Source: JAIEPT01 sp038217425 (GTDB lineage Bacteria; Planctomycetota; Planctomycetia; Gemmatales; Gemmataceae). Taken from it: 64,000 bases of DNA. Where the stretch lies: the NCBI GenBank assembly GCA_038217425.1, contig JBBQPM010000001.1, positions 96,338-160,337 of the forward strand, in the 5' to 3' direction. Shown in pieces: positions 8,741 through 16,652 of the stretch (position 1 is the stretch's first letter; every line of letters starts with the position of its first letter). The notes beneath the pieces were generated by a model. It had not been told where the DNA came from and searched no databases. It saw nothing but the letters and a program-made list of their open reading frames with translations. The translations under genes were made by a program, and so were the position numbers.

Positions 8741-9157
8741 TTAATCCGCGATCCCCTCGAACAGATCGGCGGAAGCATGCCTCGACTTCCTCAGCCTCCG
8801 CGGAGGCCTCGCCCTGTTTACAGTCTCCAGAGCACCGAGGCTGTTCGGCAATAGCTCTTCTGTCCTCGGCGACCATCGCCCGCTAACCTTCGCCCATCCG
8901 ATGACGATGAATCGCCCGCCGGCGGCGAGCCAGGTCCGAAGCTCTGGGATTCCCCGGGCCTTGGCGAGACGCGCCGAGACGCAACCCGCCACGGTCGATT
9001 GCACGCCAAGGATGGGTTCACCGGCCTTGATGGCCACGATGTCGATACAGTGGAACAGGTCGCGCCGAACGCCCGCTTGCGCGACCCACCTTTCCGCGAC
9101 ATCCGCGGCGAAACCGCTATCGCGGAGCCATTTCAGTGTTCGACTCGTCGGGCTCAT
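8741..9157 (-). CDS. Phage-type PD-(D/E)XK-like protein
   Basis: 138 residues. The pattern SPTSRTLKWLRDSGF, then VRRDLFHCIDIVAIKAGEPILGVQST, then SARLAK and WLAAGGRFIVIGWAK, matches a widespread small phage protein usually written RQDLFGFIDILA...VQTTS...NVSARVKK. The D-I-x(n)-VQ arrangement looks like a restriction-endonuclease fold with E changed to Q. The fold is inferred from the pattern and activity is unknown; family members are often called hypothetical or Holliday-junction-resolvase-like. It sits 14 bases upstream of the HTH gene in the same operon. Confidence 0.75.
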   Translation of the reverse strand: MSPTSRTLKWLRDSGFAADVAERWVAQAGVRRDLFHCIDIVAIKAGEPILGVQSTVAGCVSARLAKARGIPELRTWLAAGGRFIVIGWAKVSGRWSPRTEELLPNSLGALETVNRARPPRRLRKSRHASADLFEGIAD

Positions 9158-9166
9158 GTTCGGTCC

Positions 9167-9229
9167 TCAAGCCGTCGCCGATGGCGCGGGCGCGGGGCGT
9201 TTCACGGGCGCCAGCGTCAGTTTCTTCAC
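9167..9229 (-). CDS. Possible 20-residue peptide gene
   Basis: A GTG immediately after the TAG of the preceding gene opens a frame for MKKLTLAPVKRPAPAPSATA, which ends ten bases before the next ATG. It fills the only gap in a tightly packed operon and begins like a real protein (MKKL), but it has no Shine-Dalgarno sequence of its own. Translation would depend on restart after the upstream stop. Confidence 0.25.
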   Translation of the reverse strand: MKKLTLAPVKRPAPAPSATA

Positions 9230-9451
9230 CTAATCGCCGCGCAGGGCCTTGAGCGATCGCAGATGGTTCACGATGCGGTCGCGCATCGCGTAACTCTTGG
9301 GCCCTGTGCAGAGCACCTCGTACACCTTGACTTCCCCGAGAACGAAATAGGCTCGGAGTTCCGGTACGCCTCCGAGACTCTCGATCTTCACACACTGGAG
9401 ACGGTCCAGGTTGATGAGCGGTCCGTTATTGATCCCTTGAACCCACAGCAT
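9230..9451 (-). CDS. Small phage-type protein of unknown function
   Basis: 73 residues starting at ATG 9451 after AAAGGAG. It is a compact alternating beta/alpha sequence (VKIESLGGVPELRAYFVLG, KVYEVLCTG) ending in a basic helix (RIVNHLRSLKALRGD). Its start lies 26 bases inside the end of the DnaB gene, so it is translated with it. I do not recognise the family; linkage to replication genes suggests an accessory role in DNA metabolism. Confidence 0.65.
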   Translation of the reverse strand: MLWVQGINNGPLINLDRLQCVKIESLGGVPELRAYFVLGEVKVYEVLCTGPKSYAMRDRIVNHLRSLKALRGD

Positions 9452-10847
9452 AATCTGCTCCTTTGAAATCGCTCTGCTGCATAAACCGGGGTGACTGCAT
9501 GGCGAAGTTTTCGATCTTGAAAAACTTCCGATGAAAGTTGAGCCGAGCGCGGCCGCGGGGCCCGTTCCTTTGCTTCCTGACGAGCAGGAAAATCTCCTGG
9601 ATGTCGGGCGGCTCCTGTCCAGGCTCCGCTGTCGTGTGAATCATGATGACCGTGTCGGCGTCCTGCTCGATAGCTCCCGAGTCGCGGAGGTCGGTCAGTT
9701 CCGGCTCGGCATTCGCCCCGCGCGAAGATCCGCCGCGAGACAGTTGAGACAAGGCGAGTACGGGAATGTGCAGGTCCTTCGCGATTTGCTTGAGCCCCGC
9801 CGAGATCGCCGCAACCTGATCGTTTCTGGTTCCACTGTGGTCGGCCGGTTTCATCAACTGCATGTAATCGACGATGAGCAGGTCCAGTCCTTGCCGCATC
9901 TTTTGCCGTCGGGCGGTCATGTTGATGTGTGCGACTGTTTGCCCGCCGGCGTCGTCGATATGCAGATTTTCGCCGTACCCCGAGAGGAAGTTTGCTTGCT
10001 CGCAGACGACCGACTTCTCGTATTCGCTCATCCTTCCCTGGCGCATTTTGTGCGAGTCAACCCGCATGCTCATGCAAATAAGCCGTGAAGCGAGATCCTC
10101 GCGCGACTGTTCCAGTGAAGCGAACAGGACGCGGCCGTCGAGGCTGGCGACGTAGTTGGCGATGTTGAGCGCGACGACCGTCTTGCCGACGCTGGGCCTT
10201 GCGGCGAGAACGATCAGTTCCCCGCGGTGAAATCCTCCGCACAGGTTGTCTAATTCGTACCAACCCGACTTGACAGTATCGACCAGGCCAGACGCTTTGC
10301 GGTCAAGCGACGCCATGCACTCCTTTACGCTCACCGACAGCGAGACGGCTTTGCGGCTGAATGTCCGCTGCTGCACATCGAAAAGGCTCTTGGCAGCGTC
10401 CTCGACGAGTTCGTCGGGGTTCGTGGTAGGATCGTCGCCTTTGGCGAGGAGGTCGTTGCCAACGTGGTAGATTTCGCGGAGCATCGCCTTGTGGCGAACG
10501 ATGTCGGCGTAGTGCTTGGCGTTGCCGACGACGGGAGCTTCGTCCCAAAGCTGGGCGAGATACTTGGCCCCGCCGAGTTCTTCGTACTCCGTGATCGGCC
10601 TATCCTTGCCGCTGGCGTTCGCAGCGACGTGAACGGCTTGCGTTTCGCCTGCCAGTGTGACGAGATCGATCGGCTTGCCTTTGGCGAACATCCGCAGCAT
10701 CGCCGTCCAGACGACCCTGTGCGCGACCACGTAGAAGTCGGCCGGGAGGACGCTGTCGCCGATCTCGAAGAATCGCAGGTTGTCGCGGAGACACGCGCCG
10801 ATCAGGCCCTTCTCGGCGTCGGCGCTGTGCTGGGGTGATCGTGTCAA
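9426..10847 (-). CDS. dnaB: Replicative DNA helicase, DnaB family
   Basis: 473 residues, typical DnaB length. An N-terminal helical domain starts at SPQHSADAEKGLIGACL. The RecA-like C-terminal domain has Walker A AARPSVGKT, Walker B DLLIVDYMQLM, the LSQLSR(G) motif, and the DLRDSGAIEQDADTVIMIH arginine-finger region. I chose TTG 10847, which overlaps the previous stop (TTGA) and has AAAGGAG eight bases upstream; the frame stays open further 5' but overlaps the upstream gene. It unwinds DNA at the replication fork, here presumably for the element, loaded by the initiator-like protein encoded just upstream. The chromosome should carry its own dnaB. Confidence 0.93.
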   Translation of the reverse strand: MTRSPQHSADAEKGLIGACLRDNLRFFEIGDSVLPADFYVVAHRVVWTAMLRMFAKGKPIDLVTLAGETQAVHVAANASGKDRPITEYEELGGAKYLAQLWDEAPVVGNAKHYADIVRHKAMLREIYHVGNDLLAKGDDPTTNPDELVEDAAKSLFDVQQRTFSRKAVSLSVSVKECMASLDRKASGLVDTVKSGWYELDNLCGGFHRGELIVLAARPSVGKTVVALNIANYVASLDGRVLFASLEQSREDLASRLICMSMRVDSHKMRQGRMSEYEKSVVCEQANFLSGYGENLHIDDAGGQTVAHINMTARRQKMRQGLDLLIVDYMQLMKPADHSGTRNDQVAAISAGLKQIAKDLHIPVLALSQLSRGGSSRGANAEPELTDLRDSGAIEQDADTVIMIHTTAEPGQEPPDIQEIFLLVRKQRNGPRGRARLNFHRKFFKIENFAMQSPRFMQQSDFKGADYAVGSRDQ

Positions 10848-11812
10848 GTTGGAAACTCCTTTGCCCGCTGAGCTTTCGCCGCTAGGTATGCTTCGGTGAG
10901 TTTGGGATCGTAGGTGACGACGTATCGCGACGGGTCGTACTCGCCGGAGAAGACGTCGTTTTTCGGGTCGTACACGTTCGGGTCGAAGTTCTGGGCTGGG
11001 CGTGGGGGAGGTGAAGGACCTCCGGGCCGATGCGGCGTGGTTCCGTTGCGATTCTGCCCATTGGTGTCCTCGAAAAGGCCTTCGTAACCGGCCGAGTGCG
11101 TCAACGCCGCCACGGCCCGCTCCAGTCCCCACGAGAGAAGCTGGTCGAGTTTGACTTGGGCTGCCGGCTCTCTGAGCGGCGATTTGCGTCCCAAGGCCCA
11201 TCCGCGCCAAGCGGCCAGGAACCGATCGGTTCGCAGAGCCTCAGGGATTAGCTCGGCGAAGTCCGAGCGATCTTTGGCTTTGGATTTGGGCTTCTTGCCT
11301 TCAGGGGAGATTTCCGACGAAGTCGGCTTCGCTACTCCGTCTCCGTCTCCGTCTCCGTCTCCGTCTCCGGCCGAATGGCTTCGCCCCTGATCGTGAGGCG
11401 TGTCGGGATGTGGGTCGAAGCCATTCGGAGATTCTCCGACTGGCTTCGCCCCATCCGCTGGGACCGAAATGCCGGATGTTGGGGCCGGAATACCGGACGT
11501 CGGTTCCTGATGGTGGGGCTTTTGGTGCCGGCTCCAGGAAGGAATAAGTCCGTATCGCTTCCCTTTCGCCTCGTAGGGGAGGATAAAGCCTTCCTTCGCG
11601 AGTGCGTCGAGTACCTTCGCGAAGTCCACCTCGTCCCACGGGAGGATCGCCAATCTCAGGCGGGCGGGGCGCCACTCGAAGCGGCCGTCGCGGTCGCACT
11701 GGGTCCATAGGCCGATGTAGGCGACTCGGAGCGGCATCTTGTACTTTCTTTCGGCCTCGAAGAGGTCCTCGTGAACGAAGAGCTCAGGCCGCACCATGCG
11801 TTGGCGTCCCAT
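10844..11812 (-). CDS. Phage-type replication initiator / helicase-loading protein
   Basis: 322 residues. Residues 1-95 look like the winged-helix N-domain of phage replication-organiser proteins (RPELFVHEDLFEAERKY, VAYIGLWTQCDRDGRFEWRP, VLDALAKEGFILPYEAKGK). A low-complexity linker with a (GD)n run at about 150-158 separates this from a second domain (FAELIPEALRTDRFLAAWRGWA) and a proline-rich tail. This layout with an adjacent dnaB is the classic initiator-helicase pair. The TTGA overlap with dnaB supports coupling. The exact family (DnaD-like or lambda O-like) is not certain. Confidence 0.75.
   Translation of the reverse strand: MGRQRMVRPELFVHEDLFEAERKYKMPLRVAYIGLWTQCDRDGRFEWRPARLRLAILPWDEVDFAKVLDALAKEGFILPYEAKGKRYGLIPSWSRHQKPHHQEPTSGIPAPTSGISVPADGAKPVGESPNGFDPHPDTPHDQGRSHSAGDGDGDGDGDGVAKPTSSEISPEGKKPKSKAKDRSDFAELIPEALRTDRFLAAWRGWALGRKSPLREPAAQVKLDQLLSWGLERAVAALTHSAGYEGLFEDTNGQNRNGTTPHRPGGPSPPPRPAQNFDPNVYDPKNDVFSGEYDPSRYVVTYDPKLTEAYLAAKAQRAKEFPT
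11335..11370 (+). repeat. Hexanucleotide tandem repeat in the initiator linker
   Basis: CTCCGT occurs five times in a row (11335-11364) and is followed by CTCCGG. It encodes the (Gly-Asp)n linker of the initiator protein on the minus strand. Because the unit is six bases, gain or loss of copies keeps the frame and changes only linker length. Confidence 0.9.
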
Positions 11813-11813
11813 G

Positions 11814-12140
11814 CTAGCGCCCTCCCTGGCCGCGGCTCTCGGCTCGCTGCGTCCTGGCCATCGTCAGGCGGACCCGCCGAAACAGCCTGGGCATCGCCTC
11901 CTCTATCGCGATGGTGAGAGCCGCGTCTATCTCCTCCGGCGATCCCGGCACTCGAGCCCCCGGTCCCAGGGCGTGCATATAGCGGGCCCGCACGAGGTCG
12001 ACCTGAATGGCGTCGGCGATCGGCGCCGCCGGCATTATTGCCCTGCGGCAGGCCGGGCATGACAGGCTGTCGCTCACCGAGCATAGGTAATGGTCGTGAT
12101 AGCTCTTGTTTTGCCTCGCGGCGGCGTGTAAGATACTCAT
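11814..12140 (-). CDS. Small protein with single CxxC, unknown function
   Basis: 108 residues. An N-terminal LSCPACRRAI motif could be half of a zinc ribbon. The rest is helical (EEIDAALTIAIEEAMPRLFRRVRLTMART) and ends basic. The stop is one base before the initiator start, whose SD (GGAGGG) lies inside this gene. It belongs to the left-arm operon. I do not recognise the family. Confidence 0.65.
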   Translation of the reverse strand: MSILHAAARQNKSYHDHYLCSVSDSLSCPACRRAIMPAAPIADAIQVDLVRARYMHALGPGARVPGSPEEIDAALTIAIEEAMPRLFRRVRLTMARTQRAESRGQGGR

Positions 12141-12156
12141 GTGGTTCTCGCTTTCC

Positions 12157-12194
12157 GCCTCGCTGCCGGCCGCACGCCGGCGCGAGGCTTTTTT
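12157..12194 (+). terminator. Intrinsic terminator pointing along the plus strand
   Basis: Stem GCCTCGC (12157-12163) with GCGAGGC (12182-12188) contains an inner CCGGC/GCCGG stem and is followed by TTTTTT (12189-12194). The U-run lies on the plus strand, opposite to the surrounding minus-strand operon, so it would stop an antisense transcript. In the minus-strand mRNA it would be only a hairpin in the leader of the 12140 gene. Confidence 0.5.
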
Positions 12195-12214
12195 GCTTGA
12201 TAGATCGTTTCACT

Positions 12215-12454
12215 TCACGGTTTTTGACGCTGCGATCGCGCAGCTTCCCAGGTCTGCCGGTCAGGGCAGCGGGCCTCAATCCAAGCGATTACTTCGAGAC
12301 GATTAAGTAACTGACGAGACCCCAGCCGCGTAAACGCTGGCGTTTTGGCGGCAGCGTGGAGCCGCCACCAAGTCGCTCGGCTGATGCCCGCGAGCGATGC
12401 GGCCGCGGCGACGGAAATCAGACGAGCGTCAGCGGTGTTGGGTGGGGTCGGCAT
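12215..12454 (-). CDS. HTH_17/AlpA-like DNA-binding protein (excisionase type)
   Basis: 79 residues. LISVAAAASLAGISRATWWRL followed by KTPAFTRLGSRQLLNRLEVIAWIEA is the winged-helix pattern of MerR/AlpA/Xis-type small proteins. The start overlaps the upstream stop in TAATG. It could be the recombination directionality factor for the integrase at the end of the same operon, or a transcription regulator. Confidence 0.8.
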   Translation of the reverse strand: MPTPPNTADARLISVAAAASLAGISRATWWRLHAAAKTPAFTRLGSRQLLNRLEVIAWIEARCPDRQTWEAARSQRQKP

Positions 12455-12681
12455 TAGCGGCCCCCGATCGCAACGAGCTGCTCACTGGCCCTAGCCGAGT
12501 CGATTCGCCGAAGTTCGGCCGCAATTGCGTCAATGGCTTCGTCTGGGAAGACTCGCGCGTTCCCAGCTCGCCCGGTGCAGCGGATGCCGCGGGCTCGGAT
12601 GACGTACTCGATGCGATGGATTGGCTCGCCCAGCCGACGAGCAATTTCGCCGACCGTGGGCATAGATGAGATGATCGACAT
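12454..12681 (-). CDS. MerR-like small DNA-binding protein
   Basis: 75 residues. TVGEIARRLGEPIHRIEYVI (HTH) followed by RCTGRAGNARVFPDEAIDAI resembles the wing and helix of MerR N-domains. It is the first gene of the left-arm operon and lies just downstream of two inverted repeats (12707-12729 and 12797-12816) that could be its operators. It may be an autoregulator or part of the recombination control. Confidence 0.75.
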   Translation of the reverse strand: MSIISSMPTVGEIARRLGEPIHRIEYVIRARGIRCTGRAGNARVFPDEAIDAIAAELRRIDSARASEQLVAIGGR

Positions 12682-12706
12682 GGTCCGCCCCTCTTATGAG
12701 TGTGGC

Positions 12707-12729
12707 GTGCAACGTGAAGCGTGTTGCAC
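12707..12729. promoter_or_regulatory. Inverted repeat upstream of the left-arm operon
   Basis: GTGCAAC (12707-12713) and GTTGCAC (12723-12729) are perfect 7-base arms around a 9-base spacer. The repeat lies 26 bases upstream of the first start codon of the minus-strand operon, where a repressor site would fit. A TATTGT element on the minus strand lies directly upstream of it. Confidence 0.4.
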
Positions 12730-12796
12730 ATCCTACAATAAGGCAGAGGGCACGGAATCGACGGAAAACTAGCGATTTCTCAGGGAAAAACGGTCC

Positions 12797-12816
12797 AAGG
12801 TGGTCATGACCACTTT
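12797..12816. promoter_or_regulatory. 20-bp near-perfect palindrome (operator candidate)
   Basis: A perfect 14-bp palindrome GTGGTCATGACCAC (12800-12813) extends to 20 bp with one mismatch. It lies in the 152-bp gap between the end of the 801-residue gene and the left-arm operon. There is no U-run, so it is not a terminator; a dimeric HTH protein is the likely ligand. Confidence 0.45.
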
Positions 12817-12833
12817 GAGGTGGATACGAAAAA

Positions 12834-15239
12834 TCACATTACGGCCCGGCGATTTTGGCTATCTTGCTTTTGTTCTGCGGCGAGTTCTGCAATCTCGCGG
12901 GCATCATCGTCCGAGATGACGCCGCGGACGAGTTTATCAATGGTGGCCTCGGCCTCACCTGACGCCATTGACCTTCGAAGAATCGCGAAAGTTTCTCGCT
13001 GAACGACGTTTTGATCGGACTGGCCGTGCGCGTTCGCCAACTCTTCTTCAGCAACCTCCAGTTTAACGGGCCGTGCCGCTTTTCGTTTGCTGCGATTAAG
13101 CCCGAGTTCCGTCGCAATAGTTTGCCATTCGGGCGATTTCGAGATCATCACATTTGACTTCACTCCCAACACTCGCGCGAGGAGGTTTCGCCCGAACATC
13201 CTCTGCGCGCTAACTCGCGCCCCAGGCTTTCCGCGTTTCACGGCTGCGAGTAGATCGTTATAAGTGCTGGACCGCTTCGCTTTATACTCTCGGATGGCAG
13301 CGTCAACATCCGCTTGGGTATAACTTCGTTTCGGAGTCTTTTCTTTACTCCGACGAGTGGAACCCGATCCTGTTGTATCCGTCACGAACTTCTGGTTCGC
13401 CGCCGGAGCTTCGATCGCCGCGGCCCGCAATCGCTCCAGCAGCGCACGCTCATCAAACGTCGTGGCGGCCTTCCATTTTTCGCGATCGTCGCTCAGTTGG
13501 CAGAGGGCGAAGTCCTGGCAGGACCGGCGATGCGGACTTTCCAAGTAGAGCGCGACAATTTGCCCTTCGTCTTCCGCGATGTGCCCGCATAGGTGGTTGA
13601 TCGGCTCCACCGTCTCGAGGATCTCATCGGCAACCCCCCAAACCTTGGGAGCGTTCCTTTTCAGCCAGACTTCGTGGAGTCTGAGAAATTCTCCGGCCGG
13701 GTGCCGCGTGGTAGGACCGAAGTCGCATGCTTTCTGCGGGCTGCATTCGGCGCCGCTCGCCGCAGGTTCGCGAAAGCTAAGGGCGGCGACGAGCAGACCT
13801 GATAGCGCGGAATAGACTTCAGGTAGCGGAGAACTGAGGCCGACGGGCGGAGCGAGGTAGGTGCTGATAGAGACTTTTTTCACCACTTCGTCGGGCGCAC
13901 TGCCCAACTCAGGGCCCAAGCAATCCTTCCCTCCGGAGTCGCTCGACCCGCTAGGGCTGCTGGCCGTCGTGCTCTTCGTCTCCTTTTTGACGCGTTCGAT
14001 GAAATCGTCGATGAAGTCTATAGACCGCCGTTCCACGTTGGGCAGTTGCCCGCCAGTGTGGTGCAGTTGCCCCGCGATCCGGCACCCACTCGGGAGGCGC
14101 CAATCCATGTCGGTGTCCTTATATCGATCGACCAGCAGCCGACACCAGCAATTCCAGGGGGACGTCTCCTTGTACGCGTCCGGGCAGATTTGCTCGATCC
14201 ACTCCCGCGGAATTGCCGATCCCGCTTTGTTGAGAAGTTTACGCAGAAGCAGTCGCTCGTCCCCGGTGGAGAGCAGCGTGAATCGATTGAAGTCGTCGAG
14301 CGGCGCCCGTAGATCGCAATAGAGAGTAGTCTTCTGGCCTTGCTTTGGGTAGTGCCCGACACTGAAGTCGACGAGTCGCTCCCGAACAGCCTTGAGGGCG
14401 TCAATCATCGGATTGCCCGAACTCGCCGGAGGTTGTTCTGGCTGGTGGGGGAGTTTGGCCAACGCCGCCTTCGCGAGGACTCGCAAAGCCAGGAGTCGCT
14501 TCATCGTTTCTTCCGCTGTCACTCCCACCTTGTGAGGGATTGGCAGTTTGTGAAGCTTCTTCCCGCCAAGATCAAAGGCAGCCTCTTTGATCGCCAAGCA
14601 AACGGCGACGAGCGGCACCGCCGGCAGGACGTCGATGGGGTGGTGATGGCGCGATGGATTGACGTTCCTCAGGATCGCCGCGACCTGATCGATCCATTCC
14701 AGGACGACGTCGGGCTGATGCGAATTCAGAGGCACCCGGAAGTTGCAGATGGAGCCGAGCGTGTGCTTGTATTGCCAAAGATGCGTCTGGACGCCGAGGC
14801 GGCCAGGTTGGCCGCTCTCGAACCGTTCCTCCAGTTCGCGGTAGAACTTCGCCAAGTGCGATTCATTCTCTGGGGTAGCCAACGGCTGCGTGGCAACGTC
14901 CTCGACCGCCTGGACTGCGGTCTCTTGCAGCGTCGCGATCGCATGCACAAACGCCGCGTCCCATCCGGACGAGTCCACGCCATGCGGAATCGCAAGGCGG
15001 CCAAGCTCACGCCGGAGCTTTCGAAAAATCTCCGCTTTCTGTTCGTCGGTATGCGAATAGAGGGCCTGCCGTAAGGTTTGGCGGACTTCCTGGACGGCTT
15101 CCAGGATGGGGTCGATGACGGTTCCCAAGGCGTTCTCCACGATGTAGGTTGGGCCGGCGAAAAGGCGCGGGCCCATCGTGGTAAGCCCAATCGCCTTTTC
15201 GCCATGAAGGCGGCCCCGCTTCGAAGACGTGACCGCCAA
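12834..15239 (-). CDS. Large protein of unknown function
   Basis: 801 residues from TTG 15239, which has TTGAGGT seven bases upstream; ATG 15176 is the alternative. No signal or membrane segment is evident. A helical N-terminal half (TDEQKAEIFRKLRRELGRL and following) is followed by a Ser/Gly-rich linker at about 437-453. The C-terminal 170 residues carry YTQADVDAAIREYKA, then ARVSAQRMFGRNLLARVLGV and SPEWQTIATELGLNRSKRK, which looks like a DNA-binding helical unit. No catalytic motif of a known nuclease, polymerase, primase or ATPase is visible. It is transcribed alone, upstream of and towards the left-arm operon. It may be a replication or defence protein, but I cannot assign it. Confidence 0.85.
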   Translation of the reverse strand: MAVTSSKRGRLHGEKAIGLTTMGPRLFAGPTYIVENALGTVIDPILEAVQEVRQTLRQALYSHTDEQKAEIFRKLRRELGRLAIPHGVDSSGWDAAFVHAIATLQETAVQAVEDVATQPLATPENESHLAKFYRELEERFESGQPGRLGVQTHLWQYKHTLGSICNFRVPLNSHQPDVVLEWIDQVAAILRNVNPSRHHHPIDVLPAVPLVAVCLAIKEAAFDLGGKKLHKLPIPHKVGVTAEETMKRLLALRVLAKAALAKLPHQPEQPPASSGNPMIDALKAVRERLVDFSVGHYPKQGQKTTLYCDLRAPLDDFNRFTLLSTGDERLLLRKLLNKAGSAIPREWIEQICPDAYKETSPWNCWCRLLVDRYKDTDMDWRLPSGCRIAGQLHHTGGQLPNVERRSIDFIDDFIERVKKETKSTTASSPSGSSDSGGKDCLGPELGSAPDEVVKKVSISTYLAPPVGLSSPLPEVYSALSGLLVAALSFREPAASGAECSPQKACDFGPTTRHPAGEFLRLHEVWLKRNAPKVWGVADEILETVEPINHLCGHIAEDEGQIVALYLESPHRRSCQDFALCQLSDDREKWKAATTFDERALLERLRAAAIEAPAANQKFVTDTTGSGSTRRSKEKTPKRSYTQADVDAAIREYKAKRSSTYNDLLAAVKRGKPGARVSAQRMFGRNLLARVLGVKSNVMISKSPEWQTIATELGLNRSKRKAARPVKLEVAEEELANAHGQSDQNVVQRETFAILRRSMASGEAEATIDKLVRGVISDDDAREIAELAAEQKQDSQNRRAVM

Positions 15240-15430
15240 CCCGATACCTCAATTTTTCGCAGGGTTGCTGGAAAAGGCAACAGGCCAACGAGCCCCTAAC
15301 CTGGGTGACGGCCCGCGAGTGGCGGTTTTATTGCGTTTTCGCTACGAAAACACCGGAAATTACTGGGATTTGGCGGTTTTTTGGTATAACAAGAGAGGCG
15401 ATGGGCGGGCATTTCCAGGGAGACGACAAG

Positions 15431-15601
15431 ATGCTGGCACGATCGATGATGAATGATTTTGAGAGAGCCGAGAATGAAAGGGATGAGGCATTCATCGCCT
15501 ACTTAAGGGAGCGATATCCCGATGACAAAATAGGCATTCCTGTCGCAGAGATAGCTCGCTTACGACAGGAATTTGACGCCGCTCACCCGGCGTCAGCGTG
15601 A
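15431..15601 (+). CDS. Small protein, family A copy 1 of a duplicated module
   Basis: 56 residues starting MLARSMMNDFERAENERDEA and ending in ARLRQEFDAAHPASA. It is nearly the same as the protein encoded at 19251-19066 on the other strand (MLARSMMNDFERAE, then AFIAxLRERYP, then RLRxEFDAAH). TATAAC at 15385-15390 may be its -10 box. It is followed by family B copy 1, in the same order as at the other copy. The function is unknown; the proteins are acidic and helical. Confidence 0.75.
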   Translation: MLARSMMNDFERAENERDEAFIAYLRERYPDDKIGIPVAEIARLRQEFDAAHPASA

Positions 15602-15628
15602 AGCCCTCGGCAAGAAAGGCGGCAAAAC

Positions 15629-15844
15629 ATGATGGCCAGGGATCTGATGGAGGATCATGAACTCGCAGAACTCGCCCAGACCCGGGCGTTCTGGGCTTTC
15701 GTGGAGAAGGAATTCGCGGAAGGCAGAGGCAAAGACCCTGACGGATTGACCGGGGACGAGGTTCACGTTCTCTCCGTTGAGTTCGATGCCAAAAACCTGT
15801 TGAGCCTGTTCATGCCGCAAACCCAGTGCGGCAAATCGACCTGA
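15629..15844 (+). CDS. Small protein, family B copy 1 of a duplicated module
   Basis: 71 residues starting MMARDLMEDHELAELAQTRA. The first 55 residues match the protein encoded at 19023-18838 (MMAxxLMxxxELAExAQxRAFxAF). It also shares the layout of family A (M-x-A-x-x-M..., a helical middle and an EFD-type end), so the four proteins form one paralogous group. The C-terminus diverges after EFDAKN. Function unknown. Confidence 0.72.
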   Translation: MMARDLMEDHELAELAQTRAFWAFVEKEFAEGRGKDPDGLTGDEVHVLSVEFDAKNLLSLFMPQTQCGKST

Positions 15845-15860
15845 CCAGGAGGTTGCGACC

Positions 15861-15962
15861 GTGAGCGAACCAGCCGAGATTTGCAAGGGGCTGCCGGCAC
15901 AGACCGCGGAAACGCTGTGCCGGAGCTTTCAGGACTGGGAAGGGCCTGAGGCGTCGGAGTAG
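15861..15962 (+). CDS. Predicted 33-residue protein
   Basis: GTG 15861 is preceded by a consensus AGGAGG with eight-base spacing and opens a 33-residue frame (MSEPAEICKGLPAQTAETLC, ending EGPEASE). It fits exactly between its neighbours, ending 12 bases before the next start. It has two cysteines and no recognised domain. Confidence 0.55.
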   Translation: MSEPAEICKGLPAQTAETLCRSFQDWEGPEASE

Positions 15963-15974
15963 GAGAAGACCGCT

Positions 15975-16196
15975 ATGGAATCCTGGATCATCGGAGCAGT
16001 TGCCGGAGTCGTCGGCGGCGGCTTGGCTGTCTTGGCGCTCATCCTGTTTCAGAAGCCGAAAGCGTGCGTCCAGTGCGGCGAGCCTGCACTGAAGTTCCGC
16101 AAGCCGGCCAACAGGCGGCAGGCGTTATGGGGCGGTTGGACGTGCCTGAAGTGCGGTTGCGAAGTGGATCGGCATGGGCGAAAGGTGGAGGTGTAG
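15975..16196 (+). CDS. Membrane-anchored zinc-ribbon protein
   Basis: 73 residues. An N-terminal transmembrane helix (WIIGAVAGVVGGGLAVLALI) is followed by a treble-clef/zinc-ribbon with ACVQCGEPA and TCLKCGCEVDRHG, giving two CxxC pairs. Small proteins of this form are frequent in planctomycetes and have no known role. GGAGAAG upstream of ATG 15975 is a good ribosome site. It is the last gene of the short plus-strand operon starting at 15431. Confidence 0.78.
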   Translation: MESWIIGAVAGVVGGGLAVLALILFQKPKACVQCGEPALKFRKPANRRQALWGGWTCLKCGCEVDRHGRKVEV

Positions 16197-16342
16197 CCGT
16201 CAGATCGGGGATGCTTGTGGCGACTACGACTCATTCAGCTTGACTTGGGAGCCGAGGAAACCTATGTTTTCGCGTCCCGCTTGACGGCTGGCTCGGATCT
16301 GCGCGACCGAGTTAAGTCGTCGGCGGATCTCGCGGAGTAGTC

Positions 16343-16510
16343 ATGAAGCGTGAGATTGAACGACTGCTAGAAACTTCGAAGATACTGACGGCCGAGATGG
16401 ATGCGATCTGGGTCAAGTTGCAGCGATGCATCCAGCAGTCGAAAGTTGCCCTCGAATATCCTCGCTTGCTTCCGGCGACCCCGCCAAAGGACCGGCCGCG
16501 CCTCGCCTGA
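16343..16510 (+). CDS. Predicted 55-residue helical protein
   Basis: ATG 16343, preceded by GGAG at five-base spacing, opens MKREIERLLETSKILTAEMD and ends PPKDRPRLA. The first 40 residues have heptad-like spacing and suggest a coiled coil. No reading frame of better quality overlaps it on either strand. Function unknown. Confidence 0.5.
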   Translation: MKREIERLLETSKILTAEMDAIWVKLQRCIQQSKVALEYPRLLPATPPKDRPRLA

Positions 16511-16652
16511 TCATCTTTCTCGTTTCCCATTGGAGTATCGCCTGCAGGCCCATTGATGCGAATTCCTACAATTCCCAAAGCCCAGTTCCAATCGAGCGGC
16601 GCAGCCCTTGGCGGCTTCGTTCACGGACATCGACGGCTTTGCCGGTAGTGTC

